A stretch of DNA of 64,000 nt from Marinobacterium weihaiense. Lineage in GTDB: Bacteria; Pseudomonadota; Gammaproteobacteria; Pseudomonadales; Balneatricaceae. The position numbers and the translations under genes were made by a program. Location of the stretch: positions 62,001 to 126,000 of the forward strand of contig NZ_JAHQZT010000010.1 of assembly GCF_019061305.1 (NCBI RefSeq), read 5' to 3'. This document shows positions 19,122 to 27,282 of this stretch, piece by piece (within the stretch, counting starts at the first letter, position 1; the number at the start of each line of letters is the position of its first letter). The notes under the pieces are model-generated. The model had not been told where the DNA came from, did no database searches, and saw only the letters and a list, made by a program, of their open reading frames with translations.

Positions 19122-19875
19122 TTTGCTGTCCTCTTGTTGCTTCTGGACATGGTGCTGTCTCTGGTGTGGTCTCTGCACCAGGCTCTGCCCAGCGCTCATC
19201 CGGCCCTCGGCGTTCAGGCCCCTGATAGGCGGCGCGGTTGATCAGCCACTCCCGCGCCCCACTCAGGCTTGGCCGGGCCGTTTCGCTCAGATACCGCACC
19301 AGATGGGCGCTCAGATGGGCACAACCCAGGCTGGCGCCGGAGTGTCCGCGGCTGTCATCCAGCGGGCGCACACAGGCACCGAAGTCGGCAAATTCAGTCT
19401 CCAGGTAGGAGAGTTGATCGCGCCCGCAGCGAGCATCGCCGGTCATGCGAAACACACCGGGATAGGCGGCCGGATAGACCGGTTCGCCCCGTGCCGGGCT
19501 GGATGCACAGAGGATCACGCCCCGCTTCAGCGCCCGGGCACAGGCGTCCCTCAAGCTGTCGCGATCCTGCCTGAGCCCTAAACTCAGGTTGATGATCTGC
19601 ACCCCCTGCTCCAGCAGCCAGTCGATGGCCGCCGCCACCTGCGCTGAAGTCGTGGTCAGGCGATCCTGAAACACCTGCGCCGACACGATTTCCGCCTCGG
19701 GCGCCAGCTGATGAATAATCTCGATGATGCGACTGCCGTGGCCCAGCGCGTCCGGCTCGGCCTCGGCCAGCCAGAGCTGCTGTTCCGCCAAGACAAAGGC
19801 GGCGCTCTCCACCACCGGCTGATTCGGCGCATGGCCCGAGTCCACCACGCCGATCCGTACAGGCTCAACCGACAT
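19114..19875 (-). CDS. qhpE: QhpE, subtilisin-like protease removing the QhpC leader
   Basis: 253 residues, a compact S8-family serine protease with the triad in order: Asp in VVDSGH (residue 12), His in GHGSRI (near 45) and Ser in GASLGCAHLSAHL (near 180). There is no signal peptide, so it acts in the cytoplasm, in line with the known role of QhpE in cutting the 28-residue leader from crosslinked QhpC before export. The first codons overlap the 3' end of qhpF by 11 bases and the 3' end overlaps qhpG, a tightly coupled maturation unit. The C-terminal ~40 residues are low in complexity (Glu/Pro/Thr rich). Confidence 0.9.
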   Translation of the reverse strand: MSVEPVRIGVVDSGHAPNQPVVESAAFVLAEQQLWLAEAEPDALGHGSRIIEIIHQLAPEAEIVSAQVFQDRLTTTSAQVAAAIDWLLEQGVQIINLSLGLRQDRDSLRDACARALKRGVILCASSPARGEPVYPAAYPGVFRMTGDARCGRDQLSYLETEFADFGACVRPLDDSRGHSGASLGCAHLSAHLVRYLSETARPSLSGAREWLINRAAYQGPERRGPDERWAEPGAETTPETAPCPEATRGQQNA

Positions 19876-21637
19876 CGGTCACCTCCTTCGCCTCACCTGG
19901 TTTCACCTCACCTTGTTTTACTTCACCTGTTTTTACTTCACCAAGGGTGCCGTTCTGCAGCAGCAGACGTCGGTCGGCCCCGGCCAGGGTGGACGGGCGA
20001 TGGCTGATCAGAATGCGGGTGCGGTTGGCAAAGAGGCGGTCCACCGCCGAGATCACCTGCTGCTCGGTGGCTTCATCCACCGCCGAGGTCGCCTCGTCCA
20101 GCACCAGTACCGCCGGCTGCTGCAACAGGGCACGGGCGATGGCGATGCGCTGCTTCTGCCCGCCCGACAACTGCTGACCACGCTCGCCCAGCGGCGTATC
20201 CAGCCCCTGCGGCAGACGCTCGATCAAGTCGTCCAACTGGGCGTCATGAGCGGCGGCCTTCACCTGGTCATCACTGGCCTCGGGGCAGGCGTAGCGCAGG
20301 TTATCCGCCAGAGAACCACGAAATAGGGTGATCTCCTGGGACACCACGGCGATGCTGCGGCGCAGATCGGCCAGTCCCAGCGCGCGGATGTCCACGCCAT
20401 CCAGCAGTACCTGCCCCGCCTGAGGGTCATAATGCCGCTGCAACAGATCAATCAGGGTCGATTTGCCTGCCCCCGATGCTCCGGCCAGGGCGATTTTCTG
20501 CCCGGCTTCAAAGGTTGCGTCAATGCCGTTCAACACCGGCTCCCGCTCGGCGTGGGCAAAGGTCAGGCCGCTCAGGCGAATCTCGCCGCGCAACGGCTGT
20601 GGCAGCGGCGCGGGCGCAGCGGGCGATTCAATCTCGGCATCGGCCAGGCGCAGCTCGCTGACCCGGTTCAAGCTGACACTCATGCGCTGGATCGCCACAT
20701 AGAGCCCCAGCAGACTGTTCACCGGCCCGGTGGCCATGCCCAGATAGGTGGAAAAGGCGATCAGCGAGCCCAGCTGCCACTGGCCCTGAATCACCCACCA
20801 GCCGCCGATCAGAAAGGCGGCCGCACGGGTCATGGAGGTCAGTGTCGAGGGAATGGCATGGGTAAAGAACTCGGTCACCTGCAGCTGCAGCAGTTTATCC
20901 AGATAGCTGTCATTGAGCCCGCCCAGGCGGGTGCGCTCACGGCCTTCCTGACCACTGGCCTGGATGAATTTCATCGCCGGCAGGGTTTCCACCAGGAAGC
21001 TGGACAGATCCGCCGAGCGCTCGCGCATCTCGCGGGTACGCAACTCCACCTTGCGCCGCATCCAGCGCAGCCAGATCACTTCCAGCGGAATCAGCACCAG
21101 CACCAGCAGCGACAGCTGCCAGGACAGCGCCACCAGCAGCACCAGTGCGCCGACCAGCCCAATCACGCTACTGACCGCCGAAAACAGACTGTCGACCGCA
21201 AAACGCTGGATCGCCGCCACATCGCCATCGATACGCGACAGCAGATCACCAATGCGACGACGGCCAAAAAACGCCGGTGACAACCGCTGCAGATGGGCAT
21301 AGAGATCGGTGCGCAGGGCAAACAGAATCCGTCCCGACAGCCGGGTATGCAGGTAGCGGTTGATCCCGGACAGCGCCGTGCTGAGGACCCCCACCAGCAC
21401 CATGGCCCCGGCCAGCCGGATCAGCATGCCGTAGTCCTTGGCCAGCAGACCGTCGTCGATCAGCATTTTGGTCAGCCAGGGCTGCAACAGCACAAAGGCC
21501 GAACCGACAAACGACAGCAGCAACAGGCCGATGATGGCGCGGCGCTGGGGTTTGACGAATGAGTACAGCCACTGGAACCCCTGTTCCAGCCGGGTGCGAT
21601 CGGGGGCGTGAATGGCACGAACCAGCCACTTCAGCAT
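19865..21637 (-). CDS. qhpF: QhpF, ABC exporter of the crosslinked gamma subunit
   Basis: 590 residues, a half-size ABC exporter with fused domains: six membrane segments in the first ~310 residues and an ATPase with Walker A GASGAGKST (near 385), Q-loop VVSQEITLF, signature LSGGQKQR (near 490) and Walker B VLVLDEATS. In qhp loci this transporter moves QhpC to the periplasm. Located after a hairpin that separates it from qhpADCB, and coupled to qhpE by an 11-base overlap. The C-terminus is unusual: four copies of a GEVK-type pentapeptide encoded by ~15-base repeats. Confidence 0.9.
   Translation of the reverse strand: MLKWLVRAIHAPDRTRLEQGFQWLYSFVKPQRRAIIGLLLLSFVGSAFVLLQPWLTKMLIDDGLLAKDYGMLIRLAGAMVLVGVLSTALSGINRYLHTRLSGRILFALRTDLYAHLQRLSPAFFGRRRIGDLLSRIDGDVAAIQRFAVDSLFSAVSSVIGLVGALVLLVALSWQLSLLVLVLIPLEVIWLRWMRRKVELRTREMRERSADLSSFLVETLPAMKFIQASGQEGRERTRLGGLNDSYLDKLLQLQVTEFFTHAIPSTLTSMTRAAAFLIGGWWVIQGQWQLGSLIAFSTYLGMATGPVNSLLGLYVAIQRMSVSLNRVSELRLADAEIESPAAPAPLPQPLRGEIRLSGLTFAHAEREPVLNGIDATFEAGQKIALAGASGAGKSTLIDLLQRHYDPQAGQVLLDGVDIRALGLADLRRSIAVVSQEITLFRGSLADNLRYACPEASDDQVKAAAHDAQLDDLIERLPQGLDTPLGERGQQLSGGQKQRIAIARALLQQPAVLVLDEATSAVDEATEQQVISAVDRLFANRTRILISHRPSTLAGADRRLLLQNGTLGEVKTGEVKQGEVKPGEAKEVTDVG
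19885..19946 (-). repeat. Imperfect 15-base tandem repeat at the 3' end of qhpF
   Basis: The coding strand reads GGTGAAGTAAAAACA, GGTGAAGTAAAACAA, GGTGAGGTGAAACCA, GGTGAGGCGAAGG in succession, giving the peptide series GEVKT-GEVKQ-GEVKP-GEAKE. Local A-richness differs from the GC-rich surroundings, so recent slippage expansion is likely. Confidence 0.8.
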
Positions 21638-21670
21638 CAGATGTTCCTTTGCGTTGTCACCAATACAAAA

Positions 21671-21699
21671 ACGGGAGGGCCGCTGCCGGCTCCTCCCGT
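21671..21699 (-). terminator. Hairpin with T run between qhpB and qhpF
   Basis: On the minus strand, ACGGGAGG pairs with CCTCCCGT (8 bp) around a GC-rich inner loop (GCCG/CGGC can extend it), followed by TTTTTG. It lies 35-63 bases after the qhpB stop and 34 bases before qhpF. It can end the structural-gene transcript and leave only read-through for the maturation genes. Confidence 0.75.
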
Positions 21700-21733
21700 T
21701 GACTATACCTGAGCATGTTGTGCAACCAGGAAA

Positions 21734-22852
21734 TTAATCCTTGATGGTGGCCACACGCATGTCGGCGGTGGTCATGTCGCCGGTCAGCTGGATCGAGCCG
21801 ATCTTCTCCAGTGTTTCGGAGCTGTGGATCGAAATATCGCTGCTGGTACCGCCCACGTACAGGGTTTCACCATCGCCGGAGATGTTGATGGTGTAATAGG
21901 TGTGCGGCATCTCTTTCACGGCCAGCGTCTTCTGCTGACGGATGTCATGCTTGGACAGGGTGTTGAAGCTGCCGTACAGGATCTCTTCGTTGCGCGGGTC
22001 GCTGACGAAGTTGAAGATGATGAACTCGAACGGGAACAGCTCACGGCGCTCGACTTCGCCAGTTGCCAGATCCACGCGCGCCATGCCCCACCACCATTCG
22101 GCGGTTTCGAAGTTCATGCTGTCGTCGGTAAACTTCGCCGTGGAGTACGGCATGATGTACTCGTTGGACTGGTTGCCCTGGGTGTGCATGGCAAAGGCAT
22201 CCGGCTGCAGCCAGCGCGGGCCGCGCTCCCAGTTGGCCAGTTTCACCACCGTGCGCATCTCGCCGGTCTGCGGATTGATCGCCTTCAGATCAGCGCCGCC
22301 GAGGACCACCTCACCCTTTTCGGTGGCCACGATCTTGGTGATACGGCGATCCACCGGGAAGGTACGTACCGGCTTGGCGTTCAGGCCATCTTCGATGTTG
22401 AACACCGCCAGACGCGGCTCCAGCACTTCGAAGTGGTCGCGGTGTTTCTTCACCGGGTTCTGTACCGTGTACAGTTCCTTGCCGTCGGCGCTCACCGCCA
22501 GCGACTGGTAGCTCTTCACCTGCAGCGTCGGTGTGGACTGCTTGGCGTGGAACGTCACGTCACAGTTGCGGATATCGAAGCCGTAGACATCTTCCCAGTT
22601 GTGGCCCAGCACGAAAACATGGGTTCCTTCCGGGTGCACCGACATGATGCCGGAGCCGAAGTCGCCCGGAATATCACAGGTGCGCGCCACCTTGTTGGTA
22701 CTCATGTCGATCACATGCAACTGGTTGGGACGGGTGACCGTCAGCAGGTATTCCTGGTCCGCCATGGCCGCCGGGGCCACTGCGGACAGGGCGCCACCCA
22801 GCGCCAGAGAGCCGAAAAGTCCGGCTGATTTAAACAGCTTGTTCAGTTTCAT
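21734..22852 (-). CDS. qhpB: QhpB, beta subunit (beta-propeller) of quinohemoprotein amine dehydrogenase
   Basis: 372 residues. Start at MKLNKLFKSAG, preceded by GGGAG; the frame runs 27 codons further upstream into the qhpC 3' end without support. A signal peptide (cleavage after AMA, about residue 32) sends it to the periplasm. The rest is a seven-bladed propeller typical of YVTN-like proteins: YLLTVTRPNQLHVIDMSTNKVA, MSVHPEGTHVFVLG, LAVSADGKELYTV, and NISGDGETLYVGG. In the family it forms the enzyme together with QhpA and QhpC and contributes to the cavity around the CTQ cofactor. The gap to qhpC is 13 bases. Confidence 0.92.
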   Translation of the reverse strand: MKLNKLFKSAGLFGSLALGGALSAVAPAAMADQEYLLTVTRPNQLHVIDMSTNKVARTCDIPGDFGSGIMSVHPEGTHVFVLGHNWEDVYGFDIRNCDVTFHAKQSTPTLQVKSYQSLAVSADGKELYTVQNPVKKHRDHFEVLEPRLAVFNIEDGLNAKPVRTFPVDRRITKIVATEKGEVVLGGADLKAINPQTGEMRTVVKLANWERGPRWLQPDAFAMHTQGNQSNEYIMPYSTAKFTDDSMNFETAEWWWGMARVDLATGEVERRELFPFEFIIFNFVSDPRNEEILYGSFNTLSKHDIRQQKTLAVKEMPHTYYTINISGDGETLYVGGTSSDISIHSSETLEKIGSIQLTGDMTTADMRVATIKD

Positions 22853-22865
22853 TACCGGGCTCCCG

Positions 22866-23189
22866 TTACTCTGCATCCTCGAAAATACCGTCCAGCTTGC
22901 GCCAGTCCTTGTCGGCTTTCGCCACACCTTCACCCCAGTCCGGGTAGGTGTTCATTGTGTCCGGCACCTGCGCCGGCCACCAGCAGGCGTCGGCACAGCC
23001 GTAGAGGTCGGACTCCATCGGCTGACACAGCGAACCCAGACCGCCGAACGGGTCCAGCTCCCAGCCCGGGTCGGTGGTGGCGGTACAGCCGACCACGGTC
23101 TGCATGGCGACCACGTCTTCAACTTCTTCCGGGCTGATCGCCTTGTTGATCAGCTGTGCTTTCTTGTTCAGAGACTTCAAATGTTTCAT
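22866..23189 (-). CDS. qhpC: QhpC, gamma subunit bearing CTQ and thioether crosslinks
   Basis: 107 residues, start chosen by AGGAGG six to eight bases upstream. A 28-residue leader without hydrophobic core precedes the mature part (from Met29). Every residue of the known crosslink pattern is in place when mature numbering is applied: Cys7-Glu16, Cys27-Asp33 and Cys41-Asp49 for the three thioethers, Cys37 and Trp43 for cysteine tryptophylquinone (precursor Cys35/Glu44, Cys55/Asp61, Cys69/Asp77, Cys65/Trp71). It is the catalytic subunit that oxidises primary amines. The start is one base from the qhpD stop. Confidence 0.95.
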   Translation of the reverse strand: MKHLKSLNKKAQLINKAISPEEVEDVVAMQTVVGCTATTDPGWELDPFGGLGSLCQPMESDLYGCADACWWPAQVPDTMNTYPDWGEGVAKADKDWRKLDGIFEDAE

Positions 23190-23190
23190 A

Positions 23191-24621
23191 TCAGGCACTC
23201 CTCCTGGGAGAGACGTATGCTTCAAAGAACCCCGGGTTCTCAAGCATGATCCGCGAATACACTTCCACACCGAAATCGACCCAGTCGCGCATCAGGTCGC
23301 AATAGTGGTAGGAAGGATGCGTCGGATCTCCATATTTGGCATAACTTTCGTGGTAGCAACCACCCGAACAGAGGTTACGGATACGGCAGGTTTCACAGCC
23401 GGTATTGCTGCGGTCCAAGCGCTTTTCGACAAACTGGCCCAGGCTGACCTTGTCGATGCCGGTTTCCACATCACCGAAGGTGGGCAGGTCCGAGCCGGTG
23501 AAGCGATGGCAGAGGTTGAGTCCGCCATCCTTGTCCACCGCCAGCAGACCGATCCCGGCGCCACAGGGCACCAGTTTCTTGTTGCCTTCATACATGTCGG
23601 TGATCAGCTGGTGCATGTTGCCGTAGCCGAAGTTTTCATTGCGCAGTGCGGCCTCCAGGTAACGCTTGCCCAGACGCTTCATGCCGGCGAACACCTCGAC
23701 CAGCTCTTCCCCGGTGAGGTTGAACTCGGCAATGTCACCCGAGGTGACCGGACCAAAGCCCACTTCGAAGAAGCCCAGCTCGCCATTGAGGTGATCGAAG
23801 ATGGTCTCCACATCGGTGATGCCGCGTGTCAGTGTCACGCGGCAGCCCACCGGGCGCGCGGTGTAGCGCTTGAGCAGCATGTCCACCTTGCGTTTGACCA
23901 CATCGTAGGTGCCCTGACCGCCCACGGTGATACGGTTCTTGTCGTGCATCGCCTTGGGGCCGTCCATGGAGATGGTCAGGCCGAAACGGTGCGCGTTGAA
24001 CCAGTCCACCAGATCTTCATTGAGCAGGGTGGCGTTGGTGGTCATGGTGAAATCCACCGTTGCGTCCAGATCCGCAAATCGCTGCTCGCAGTACGCCACC
24101 ACTTCACGGATCAACGGCATATTGGACAGCGGCTCACCGCCGAAGAACACCACGTTGTAGTTGGGCTGATCAGGCGACTCTCTCAGCAGCATCTCGACCG
24201 ACTGGATGGCGGTGTCATAGGCCATCTTCTCCCCTTTTGAGGGCGTCGTCAGGTCTTCCTTGTAGCAGTAGGTGCAGCTGAGATTGCAGCCGGTATTGAC
24301 GTTCAGCACCACGGTGTTGAGCGGAAACTTCTCCACCTTCTGGGGGTCCGGGTTGATCCGGGCCACAACACCCGCATCGGAGATCACCTCCAGGCTGCGC
24401 AGCTCGTCCAGTACTTCGCTGACCGCGTCCTGCGAATAGCGCGCCCCCAGTTCGGCCAGATGCTCAGGCAGAACCTGCTCATGGCGGTCGAACACCTGCA
24501 GCAGTTCACGGCCCAAGTCATCAAGCTCGAAGATGCTGCTGCTGGGAATGTGAAACAGCATCTGTCGGGCATCGACATCAACCCGGTGCAGATTCGGTTT
24601 CACTAGCGTCATGGCGCCCAT
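23191..24621 (-). CDS. qhpD: QhpD, radical SAM thioether-forming maturase
   Basis: 476 residues from the ATG with AGAGG five bases upstream; a GTG two codons earlier is the alternative. The N-terminal ~100 residues resemble a peptide-recognition region. The radical SAM motif CNLSCTYC (CX3CX2C) is near residue 117 and the C-terminal SPASM-type cysteine region ([18 protein letters not shown] ... YCDLM) near residues 400-440 holds auxiliary 4Fe-4S clusters. QhpD builds the three Cys-to-Asp/Glu thioethers in QhpC before export. Gene order A-D-C-B matches known qhp operons. Confidence 0.94.
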   Translation of the reverse strand: MGAMTLVKPNLHRVDVDARQMLFHIPSSSIFELDDLGRELLQVFDRHEQVLPEHLAELGARYSQDAVSEVLDELRSLEVISDAGVVARINPDPQKVEKFPLNTVVLNVNTGCNLSCTYCYKEDLTTPSKGEKMAYDTAIQSVEMLLRESPDQPNYNVVFFGGEPLSNMPLIREVVAYCEQRFADLDATVDFTMTTNATLLNEDLVDWFNAHRFGLTISMDGPKAMHDKNRITVGGQGTYDVVKRKVDMLLKRYTARPVGCRVTLTRGITDVETIFDHLNGELGFFEVGFGPVTSGDIAEFNLTGEELVEVFAGMKRLGKRYLEAALRNENFGYGNMHQLITDMYEGNKKLVPCGAGIGLLAVDKDGGLNLCHRFTGSDLPTFGDVETGIDKVSLGQFVEKRLDRSNTGCETCRIRNLCSGGCYHESYAKYGDPTHPSYHYCDLMRDWVDFGVEVYSRIMLENPGFFEAYVSPRRSA

Positions 24622-24675
24622 ATTCACCTCTTTGTTGTTCTGTAGGGTGGCTACTTGTTCAGGTAATGACCGAGC

Positions 24676-26277
24676 TTAGTCCAGTACGCGGCGGACAAAG
24701 TCCTGCACCGATACCAGCATGTTGCCCTCACCTTCAACCTGACCGCTGCCGTCGGCAACGGTGGCCACGACTTTCAGTCGGCCCACGTTGTTGGCACTCA
24801 TCTTGCGCTCCGGGTTGGGACCAGCATCGCCCGGGGTAAAGATACCGGCGGCATTGATGCTGCCCGCGTATTTGTCATCCTTGTCGTGCGCGGCCACTTC
24901 GTCCGCCGGCTTGATGCTCCAACGGGCCGGCATGTAGCCCAGGCGCAGGTCGTCTTCGGTGCCCGGCTTGCCATCGGCACCCGCGCTGTACCCTACGGCA
25001 CGGTAAGCCGCGCGTACTTTCGGCATCTTGCCACCGGCACCGCCGATACGGGCCACGGCATCCTTCGGCAGCACCTCGACACGCGCCAGCGCATCATACA
25101 CGGCCAGACCGGCCAGCTCGGTGTCACCCACACGCACGCTGCGCTGACCTTCTGCACCCGTGGCCTTGGCCAGCACGGTGATGCGGTCGTCACTGCGGGA
25201 CAGAATCTTCTCAACGACAACGCCTTCGCCCAGGTCGATATCACCCTTGAGGTGCTGACCGATCAGCGTCAGTTCGGCACTTTCGCCTGCACGCAGGTAA
25301 GCGGGCTGCACCGCAACCAGGCCAGACTTGCCCTGATCGCGCACGGCGCTCAGCTCACCGCCGATTTCGCGCTCGGCCGCGGTAAACATGCGCCCCGCCA
25401 TCAGGTTGCCCTGCTTGTCGGCCGCCATCACCTGACGCATTTTCACGCCATCAATGGTCAGGCTGGCACGCCATTCATAACCGGTGTACACCGTTGCCTT
25501 GCCTTCGCCCGCCAGGGCGGTACCGTCGGCGTAGTGGCCTTTCAGGCTCAGATCGTAGTGGCCTTCGCTGGTTTTGGCAGCGCTCATCCAGGCGTCAAAA
25601 GCACCCTTGCCCGGCACATAGCCGGTAATGCGCCAGCGGCCCATCAGGTCGGTCTTATCGGCGGCCTGCCAGTTCTGCCACTCAGCGGTTTGCAGCGGGA
25701 AGCGCTTGCTCAACTCGGCCGCGGTTTCAGTACTGGCAATCTGGTACCACTGACGGTCACGCGACAGGGAATGAAGCTCAGTGGTCGGGAACTGACCCAT
25801 GTGGAAGTCCACCAGGTATTTCCATTCCTGCTCGGTACGACGCTGCAGGCTAAAACGGGCGCCGGAGTGACAGCGTGCGCAGGTTTCAGCCAAGCCCTGA
25901 TCGATACCGGTTTCCACACGATTGGTGTCCTGCTCCAGCAGATAACGGTAGTCCTGGGTCTCGTCCGGGGCCAGGCCCTGAGTGTCGGCCAGGTACTGAA
26001 CCAGCTCGCGCTTTTCGTCACGGCTCAATTCAAGGCCACGTAGGTGGGTCATGCGGTTGATGGTCATCAACCAGCCTTCCGGGGTTTTACGCTGTTCACT
26101 GATACGGGAGAAGCTGGGGGCTTCCGCCGAACCGCTTTCGGTGTGACACGCCAGGCAGCGGTCCCGAATGATCTGTTGTGCATCCTGTGCCAGCACCGGC
26201 GTGCTGACCAGCCCGGCCAGGGCCAGAACGCCCGTGCCCAGAACTGCACGTTTCGAATTATTATTACTCAATGCCAT
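24676..26277 (-). CDS. qhpA: QhpA, diheme alpha subunit of quinohemoprotein amine dehydrogenase
   Basis: 533 residues from MALSNNN, preceded by GGGAG; the frame is open 12 codons earlier. A signal peptide (cleavage after VLA, about residue 30) leads to a cytochrome domain with two heme c motifs, CLACH (near 41) and CARCH (near 133). The remaining ~350 residues are beta-rich, with Ig-like domains as in the known alpha subunit. It passes electrons from CTQ in QhpC to external cytochrome c or a copper protein. First gene of the operon; its 270-base upstream region is shared with a divergent two-component system. Confidence 0.94.
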   Translation of the reverse strand: MALSNNNSKRAVLGTGVLALAGLVSTPVLAQDAQQIIRDRCLACHTESGSAEAPSFSRISEQRKTPEGWLMTINRMTHLRGLELSRDEKRELVQYLADTQGLAPDETQDYRYLLEQDTNRVETGIDQGLAETCARCHSGARFSLQRRTEQEWKYLVDFHMGQFPTTELHSLSRDRQWYQIASTETAAELSKRFPLQTAEWQNWQAADKTDLMGRWRITGYVPGKGAFDAWMSAAKTSEGHYDLSLKGHYADGTALAGEGKATVYTGYEWRASLTIDGVKMRQVMAADKQGNLMAGRMFTAAEREIGGELSAVRDQGKSGLVAVQPAYLRAGESAELTLIGQHLKGDIDLGEGVVVEKILSRSDDRITVLAKATGAEGQRSVRVGDTELAGLAVYDALARVEVLPKDAVARIGGAGGKMPKVRAAYRAVGYSAGADGKPGTEDDLRLGYMPARWSIKPADEVAAHDKDDKYAGSINAAGIFTPGDAGPNPERKMSANNVGRLKVVATVADGSGQVEGEGNMLVSVQDFVRRVLD

Positions 26278-26377
26278 CACTCCCTCACTGATGAGATGGA
26301 TCTTGTGTTTCACCCGAGCGGCAAGGCGGTACAGGGCCTCGACCTACTACATCGCTCATGGCTAAACTAAACGGGGC

Positions 26378-26435
26378 ATGTAAATGAAATACTCAGCTTT
26401 TGTGCTAAGTTGTGCCCAGATGTAACAGAATGTAA
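26378..26435. promoter_or_regulatory. ATGTAA repeats between qhpA and the response regulator
   Basis: ATGTAA occurs at 26378, 26420 and 26430. The last two are 10 bases apart, the spacing at which OmpR-family dimers bind direct repeats. The region is the only sizeable gap between qhpA and its divergent regulator, so it is the natural operator. Binding is not shown. Confidence 0.45.
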
Positions 26436-26547
26436 AAATGACTTTTACTTTCACCCGTCTCGGTTGATATTGCCTGCCACCTGGAGGTCGCCGCTCCCTC
26501 GGCGGTTCCCGTGCAGTCACTCACGCAGTAACCAAGAGATCCATCCC

Positions 26548-27282
26548 ATGATGACCACGCCTGCCGACATTCATATCCTGATTGTAGAGGACGATCTGGC
26601 CTCGCGTTCCCTGTTGGTCAGCTACTTTGAAAACGCCGGCTACCGGGTATCGGAGAGCGACAATGCCGACCATCTGGGCGACCGCATCGAGCAGGACAGT
26701 GTGGACCTGGTGCTGCTGGACATCAGCCTGCCCGGCAAGGATGGCCTGACCGTTACCCGGGAGCTGCGTGCCAGCTCCTCCGTCGGCATCATCCTAGTGA
26801 CCAGCAAGGGAGATGAAATCGACCGCATCGTAGGCCTGGAGCTGGGTGCAGACGATTATGTCACCAAGCCCTTCAATCCACGCGAGCTGCTGGTACGGGC
26901 CAAGAATCTGCTGTGGCGCATGCATGACAGCGACAAGCAAACACGCAGCCAGGACAGCCGCGCCAACGGCGGCTACAGTTTCGAAGGCTGGCAGCTGGAC
27001 CCACACAAACGCCAGCTCACCAGCCCCGAAGGCGTGCAGGAACGCCTGCCCGAAGGTGAATTCAAACTGCTGCAGGCGCTGGTCAATCACCCCGGCCAGG
27101 TGCTGTCCCGAGACCAACTGATGGATGCGATCCACGACCGCGAATGGACGCCCAATGACCGCTCGGTGGATGTGCTGATCGGCCGACTGCGCCGCAAGCT
27201 CGGGGACAACCCTTCCAACCCTCAGCTGATTCTGACTGCCCATGGCGCTGGCTACATGTTTGCCGGCAATACCGGCACATGA
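26548..27282 (+). CDS. OmpR/TorR-type response regulator
   Basis: 244 residues from the first Met of MMTTPADIHI; the frame is open 46 codons further upstream, but those residues are not receiver-like. The receiver has acidic pocket VEDD (near 13), phospho-acceptor Asp in LVLLDISLPG (near 58) and KPF. The winged-helix DNA-binding domain ends in SVDVLIGRLRRKLGD and the ILTAHGAGYMF wing. Similarity is strongest to TorR-like members. The stop overlaps the start of the giant kinase (ATGA), so both are one unit. Divergent from qhpA; likely regulator of amine dehydrogenase expression, in place of the AraC-type QhpR of Paracoccus. Confidence 0.9.
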   Translation: MMTTPADIHILIVEDDLASRSLLVSYFENAGYRVSESDNADHLGDRIEQDSVDLVLLDISLPGKDGLTVTRELRASSSVGIILVTSKGDEIDRIVGLELGADDYVTKPFNPRELLVRAKNLLWRMHDSDKQTRSQDSRANGGYSFEGWQLDPHKRQLTSPEGVQERLPEGEFKLLQALVNHPGQVLSRDQLMDAIHDREWTPNDRSVDVLIGRLRRKLGDNPSNPQLILTAHGAGYMFAGNTGT

